30,580 nucleotides of DNA, taken from a virus. Positions 26,630 through 30,580 of this stretch are shown here, piece after piece. The notes beneath the pieces were generated by a model. The model was not told the origin of the DNA, ran no database searches, and saw nothing but the letters and a program-made list of their open reading frames with translations. The position numbers and the translations under genes were made by a program. Location of the stretch: positions 1 to 30,580 of IMG/VR virus record IMGVR_UViG_3300013094_001997; one strand, 5' to 3'. The stretch's first letter is position 1; the number at the start of each line of letters is the position of its first letter.

Positions 26630-27571
26630 ATGAATTATTACCAGCTGTTATCTGCAGTACAGGACTATACAGAAAACCAATTTCCAATAACTTACTTGGA
26701 GGATGGAACAACTGTATCTTCTGTACAACAGATTAACAGAATGATTGAACAAGCTGAGTTGCGTATTTATAACTCAGTTTTAATTCCATCATTAAGAAAG
26801 AATGTGACGGGTGTGCTTACTGCAGCCAATCCCTATTTGTCCTCCCCAAATGACTACCTGTCAACATTTTCTCTTGCTGTAATTGATTCAAGTGGCAACT
26901 ATACTTACCTCTTAGATAAAGACGTTAACTTTATTCGTCAGTCTTACCCAAACCCAACATACCAAGGTACCCCCCGGTATTACGCTATTTTTGGCCCTCA
27001 ATACTCTTATCCAAACGAGCTATCGTTTATTATTGGTCCAACACCAGACCAAAACTATAATGTAGAACTGCATTACTATTATTATCCAGTGTCTATTATC
27101 CAAAGCGTTGCAGCAACATTGGGAGCAATTACTAATCCAGGGTCTGGATATATTACTGGAATATACAACAATATTCCTGCGACTGGCGGTAGTGGAGATG
27201 GCCTTTTATTAAATATAACTACATCTGGCGGAATTGTAACAAGCGCATCTATTTCTTATGGCGGATCTGGATACAATCCAGGAGATGTTATTACAGCCAC
27301 AATTGGAACCGCTGGAACAGGGTTTTCAACTACCGTTGCAACAGTTAATAATCCAACTGGAACTTCATGGATTGGAGACAATTTTGATACCGTTTTATTG
27401 TACGGAACGCTTGTTGAAGCGGCTACCTATATGAAGCAAGAGGCTGATTTGGTCGCCCTTTACACCAATAAATATCAAGAAGCAATGCAGCAGCTTAACC
27501 GTCTTGGAACAGGTCTTGAGCGTAGTGATGCTTACAGAAGTGGTCAAGCTAGAATTAAGGTTACTCAATAA
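26630..27571 (+). CDS. Adaptor-like structural protein with inserted beta module
   Basis: This 313-residue protein opens MNYYQLLSAVQDYTENQFPI, then VQQINRMIEQAELRIYNSVL, the pattern of phage adaptor or head-completion proteins. ELHYYYYPVSI (146-156) leads to an inserted module (about 157-241): NPGSGYITGIYNNIPATGGS, GDGLLLNITTSGGIVTSASI, SYGGSGYNPGDVITATIG. The outer frame resumes at TSWIGDNFDTVLLYGTLVEA with a long C-terminal helix. The G-S-G-Y ... G-D-V unit recurs in phage virion proteins. The role by fold and position is likely but unproven. Confidence 0.72.
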   Translation: MNYYQLLSAVQDYTENQFPITYLEDGTTVSSVQQINRMIEQAELRIYNSVLIPSLRKNVTGVLTAANPYLSSPNDYLSTFSLAVIDSSGNYTYLLDKDVNFIRQSYPNPTYQGTPRYYAIFGPQYSYPNELSFIIGPTPDQNYNVELHYYYYPVSIIQSVAATLGAITNPGSGYITGIYNNIPATGGSGDGLLLNITTSGGIVTSASISYGGSGYNPGDVITATIGTAGTGFSTTVATVNNPTGTSWIGDNFDTVLLYGTLVEAATYMKQEADLVALYTNKYQEAMQQLNRLGTGLERSDAYRSGQARIKVTQ

Positions 27572-28029
27572 TGCCTATAGCACAAGGATCTTGCAATATA
27601 TTTGGTCAAAACTTGCTCAATGGTAACGAGAACTTTACCACTGGCACTTACTATATTGCTCTATACAATGGAAACGCCAATTTGGGCGCTACAACTACGG
27701 CCTATACGACGGCAAATGAAGTGGTTGGAACAGGATATACGGCTGGCGGAAAGCCTCTAACTATTACCGTTACCCCTACCGTAAATAACCAGTACAACAC
27801 GGCTTATATATCGTTTGCTAATGCTGTTTGGAACCCAGCTAGCTTTACGGCTAGGGGTGCCTTAGTATACAATTACAACACAAAAGCGGCTTGTTTTGTG
27901 ATAAATTTTGGTTCAGACAAGACCTGTAGTAATAGTTTTACAGTGCAGTTCCCAGCAGCGACCAGTACGTCTGCTATTTTATCAATTAGTAGTTATACAA
28001 GCGCTAATATTATTAGTTCTGGTGATTAA
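27571..28029 (+). CDS. Structural protein, beta type
   Basis: These 152 residues include GTYYIALYNGNANLGATTTA, then YTTANEVVGTGYTAGGKPLT. The Y-Y-I-A-L-Y and Y-x-T-x-N-E-V-x-G-T-G-Y-x-A-G-G pattern recurs in small virion proteins near fibre genes. It is probably a tail or fibre-associated protein. It starts 1 nt inside the previous stop (TAATG). Confidence 0.72.
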   Translation: MPIAQGSCNIFGQNLLNGNENFTTGTYYIALYNGNANLGATTTAYTTANEVVGTGYTAGGKPLTITVTPTVNNQYNTAYISFANAVWNPASFTARGALVYNYNTKAACFVINFGSDKTCSNSFTVQFPAATSTSAILSISSYTSANIISSGD

Positions 28030-28038
28030 GGAGTTTTT

Positions 28039-28617
28039 ATGAGCAATGAAAAAGCAATATTTGGAGACAGCGTAGAAGCGACTGTTATCCGTGGCGCTGG
28101 TGCAACCGAATTGGTTGGCTTAGAAGGCGTTTACACAGCTGAGTGCTACGATGCACAAGGTAATTTAAAGTGGACAGATGTTATTGAGAACTTGACCACT
28201 AACGTAGGCCGTCAAAGCCTTTTGAATTCATACTTTGGTAACACCGGTGGTGGCGCTATTGTTATGGGTTTAATGGGTACAGGCTCTCCAGCTTATACAG
28301 ATACACAAGCATCACATAGTGGTTGGTTAGAAGTTGGTGGCGCTAATGCTCCTACATACTCTGGTACACGTAAGACTCCAACATTTAGTGCTGCTACTTC
28401 AGCAAACCCATCCGTATTAACTACAAGTGCGGCTGTTGTGTTTAGTATGACTAGTTCTGGTACTGTTGCTGGTGCATTTATTAACGTGGGTGGTTCTGCT
28501 ACTCAAGATAATACAACTGGCGTACTGTTCAGTGCTGGTGACTTTACTGGCGGCTCTAAAACAGTTTCTTCTGGCGATACTATTAACGTTACTTACACAC
28601 TATCTGCTGCTGGTTAA
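28039..28617 (+). CDS. Structural protein, tail-associated
   Basis: These 192 residues include GVYTAECYDAQGNLKWTDVI and ENLTTNVGRQSLLNSYFGNT near the N-terminus, then Ser/Thr/Gly-rich beta repeats (SSGTVAGAFINVGGSATQDN). The Y-x-A-E-C-x-D-x-x-G-x-L-K-W-x-D pattern recurs in phage virion genes next to fibre genes. AAGGAG precedes the start. Exact role unknown. Confidence 0.74.
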   Translation: MSNEKAIFGDSVEATVIRGAGATELVGLEGVYTAECYDAQGNLKWTDVIENLTTNVGRQSLLNSYFGNTGGGAIVMGLMGTGSPAYTDTQASHSGWLEVGGANAPTYSGTRKTPTFSAATSANPSVLTTSAAVVFSMTSSGTVAGAFINVGGSATQDNTTGVLFSAGDFTGGSKTVSSGDTINVTYTLSAAG

Positions 28618-28630
28618 TAGGGAGCTTTAA

Positions 28631-30511
28631 ATGGCTCTCGTTCTTAAAGATAGGGTTCTAGAAACCGCAACATCCCCCGGTACCGGTACAGTATCGTTGC
28701 AGGGGGCTGCCACTGGATATCAATCGTTTAGTTCTGCGATTGGTAATGGAAACACTTGCTACTACACTATTGCTGACCAGAGCGGTTCAAACTGGGAAGT
28801 GGGTATTGGCACGTATTCAACTTCAGGAAACACGCTTACTAGAACCACAGTACTATCTTCATCTAATGCTGGGTCTACAGTTAATTTCTCAATTGGTGTA
28901 CAAAACGTATGGGTAGATTATCCATCTGAGAAGTCGGTTAATTTAGATGCTTCTGGAAACGTATCACCATTAGGCACGATTGCATCAGGCGTTTGGAACG
29001 GTACAGCAATTACTACTGCGTATGGCGGTACAGGTCTTACATCATTTACTTCTGGCGGTGCGGTATATGCAACTAGCACATCTGCTCTAACTACAGGAAC
29101 TTTACCTGTTGCTTCTGGTGGTACAGGAACAACTACTTCTACTGGTTCTGGTTCAGTTGTTTTAAGCACAAGCCCAACACTTGTTACTCCCAATTTAGGA
29201 ACACCGTCTTCATTAACGCTTACTAATGCTACTGGTCTTTCTTTAACCACTGGCGTAACTGGGACACTGCCTATTGCTAACGGTGGTACAAATACTACTG
29301 CTACGCCTACAGCTGGCGGTGTTGCTTATGGCACAGGCACTGCTTATGCAGTTACCACTGCAGGTACATCTGGTTATATTTTAACTTCTGGTGGCGCAAG
29401 CGCTCCTACATGGACATCTACTACTGGCTCTGGTTCTGTAGTATTAAACACATCACCAACTTTAGTTACACCAGCATTAGGCGTGGCAACAGCTACTAGC
29501 TTAAGCTCTGGTACTTTAACAGCAACAAATAGTACCTCTGCTACATCTACAACGGGCGCAATCTCTTACGGTACAAATAACTTTAGTGACGTTAACGTAT
29601 TAGCTAACTTTACTACCAATCAGAATCAATACGCCCAAGTAACAGTACAAAACACTAACAGTGGAAGTCAAGCGTCAGCTGAGTTTATTGCCTATAACAA
29701 TAACGGAACAGCTTCAACTAACTTTGCTACGATGGGTATTAACTCATCTGGATACACAGGTACTGGCGCTATTAATGCTCCAAACTACGCTTACTTTATT
29801 TCTGGTAGCTCAGATATTGTTGTTGGAACCATTAGTGGAAATAGTATTCACTTTGTAACCAATAGTGCCGCTACAGACGCTATAACGATTAACTCAAACA
29901 ATGCTGTAGCATTTAATGGTTCTTACGGCTCTTCGGGGCAAGTATTAACTTCTGGCGGCTCTTCAGGAACTCCCGCTTGGATTAACCAATCATCAATTGC
30001 GGCTGGCTCTGCAACTACAGCAGGTAGCGTCACTAATAGCGTAACTTTTAATAATGGCGGTGCTGGTTCTGTATCTGGCGCAACATTTAATGGTAGCTCT
30101 GCCCTTACTGTTTCTTATAATACTGTTGGCGCACCATCTACATCCGGTACTGGCGCTTCTGGGACTTGGAGCATTAACGTCACAGGTAGTGCTGGCTCTG
30201 CAACAACAGCAACCACAGCAACAAACTTAGCTGGCGGTGCAGCTAGTCAGATTCCATATCAAACAGGCTCAGGTGCTACAGCATTTATTGCTAATGGTAC
30301 AAGCGGACAAGTATTAACTTCTAATGGTGCATCTGCACCAACATGGCAGCCCGTATCAGTTTCTGTGGGGCCAATTAACCAAAACTTAACCACGGTATCA
30401 TCTAACCAAACTATTCCAAGCGGTCAAAATGGATTCTCTGTTGGCCCAATGACAATCAATAGCGGTATAACTGTAACTGTAACAAGCGGTCAACGATGGG
30501 TGGTAATTTAA
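28631..30511 (+). CDS. Repeat-rich tail fibre-like protein
   Basis: This 626-residue protein is rich in Thr, Ser, Gly and Asn with several internal repeats. GSGSVVLSTSPTLVTP recurs as GSGSVVLNTSPTLVTP. Three copies of the type TSG(Y/Q)(I/V)LTSGGASAPTW occur, plus GGTG/GGTN boxes such as TLPVASGGTG and TLPIANGGTN. The N-terminal VLETATSPGTGTVSLQGAAT probably attaches to the tail. Such beta-repeat proteins are fibres or adhesins that touch the host. There is no cysteine beyond an early one. The sequence ends GQRWVVI just before a further gene start. Confidence 0.82.
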   Translation: MALVLKDRVLETATSPGTGTVSLQGAATGYQSFSSAIGNGNTCYYTIADQSGSNWEVGIGTYSTSGNTLTRTTVLSSSNAGSTVNFSIGVQNVWVDYPSEKSVNLDASGNVSPLGTIASGVWNGTAITTAYGGTGLTSFTSGGAVYATSTSALTTGTLPVASGGTGTTTSTGSGSVVLSTSPTLVTPNLGTPSSLTLTNATGLSLTTGVTGTLPIANGGTNTTATPTAGGVAYGTGTAYAVTTAGTSGYILTSGGASAPTWTSTTGSGSVVLNTSPTLVTPALGVATATSLSSGTLTATNSTSATSTTGAISYGTNNFSDVNVLANFTTNQNQYAQVTVQNTNSGSQASAEFIAYNNNGTASTNFATMGINSSGYTGTGAINAPNYAYFISGSSDIVVGTISGNSIHFVTNSAATDAITINSNNAVAFNGSYGSSGQVLTSGGSSGTPAWINQSSIAAGSATTAGSVTNSVTFNNGGAGSVSGATFNGSSALTVSYNTVGAPSTSGTGASGTWSINVTGSAGSATTATTATNLAGGAASQIPYQTGSGATAFIANGTSGQVLTSNGASAPTWQPVSVSVGPINQNLTTVSSNQTIPSGQNGFSVGPMTINSGITVTVTSGQRWVVI

Positions 30512-30512
30512 T

Positions 30513-30580
30513 ATGACAATTATTGTTAATGGCTCTAACACCCCTACGGCTGGTGCAGTAGGTTATGGTGATGGTACAAA
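30513..30580 (+). CDS. Partial start of another fibre-type gene
   Basis: An ATG 1 nt after the previous stop opens MTIIVNGSNTPTAGAVGYGD, then GT, and runs off the window. The M-T-I-x-V-N-G and Gly/Ala/Thr composition matches openings of phage tail fibre or collar proteins. Only 22 residues are visible, so the call is weak. Confidence 0.6.
   Translation, partial: MTIIVNGSNTPTAGAVGYGDGT

Noticed and set aside
28918-29250. 110-codon minus-strand frame inside the fibre gene
   Set aside because: It is the antisense of a Thr/Ser/Gly-rich repeat gene. The Val/Pro-rich product has no recognisable domain and no ribosome site.

Overview
This window is a 30.6 kb piece of a tailed double-stranded DNA phage genome (Caudoviricetes). 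The evidence is an ordered packaging and head block (small terminase, large terminase, portal, scaffold, major capsid protein), followed by head-tail adaptor-like and fibre-like genes. Gene packing is very tight, with many 1, 4 or 8 nt overlaps. A very large P22-like portal, with no tape-measure gene or sheath seen, favours a podovirus-like virion, but this is inference. CTGT-N8-ACAG boxes and an FNR-type palindrome point to a proteobacterial host, probably a beta- or gammaproteobacterium. No tRNA, integrase, DNA polymerase, endolysin or CRISPR array is visible, so lifestyle and exact host cannot be settled.

Layout. (1) 1-1488, minus strand: an array running off the left edge, with a SAM methyltransferase and small unknown genes. 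(2) 1573-6170, plus strand: DNA metabolism, with a RusA resolvase, a ParB/Srx-like protein, an SF2 helicase with a zinc knuckle, a sigma-region-4-like mini protein and a Toprim protein. A 430 nt gene-free stretch (1918-2347) holds two terminators and a candidate structured RNA. (3) 6142-10641, minus strand: about 19 small accessory genes, several under 60 codons, translationally chained by overlaps. (4) 10642-10957: a divergent control region with a consensus-like FNR box and two tandem LexA-type boxes. (5) 10958-20792, plus strand: small terminase, tiny genes, a LexA-type DNA-binding protein, large terminase, portal, HNH endonuclease, GroES-like co-chaperonin, scaffold and capsid. (6) 20793-30580, plus strand: terminator and new promoter, then structural genes, a holin-like gene, a cluster of Lys-rich basic proteins, a GIY-YIG/NUMOD3 homing endonuclease, adaptor-like proteins, and a repeat-rich fibre gene followed by the start of another.

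The most unusual points are as follows. A regulatory circuit is suggested by two SOS-like boxes 67 bp upstream of the small terminase and a LexA DNA-binding domain without its protease domain encoded just before the large terminase. An FNR-type site sits at the class II activator distance from a candidate minus-strand promoter. A pseudoknot-forming candidate RNA lies at about 2100-2300. The early array uses repeated 8 nt start/stop overlaps in which the Shine-Dalgarno sequence of one gene encodes the C-terminus of the previous one. There is also a cluster of histone-H1-like and His-rich basic proteins. All functions are read from motifs by eye; no database search was possible.
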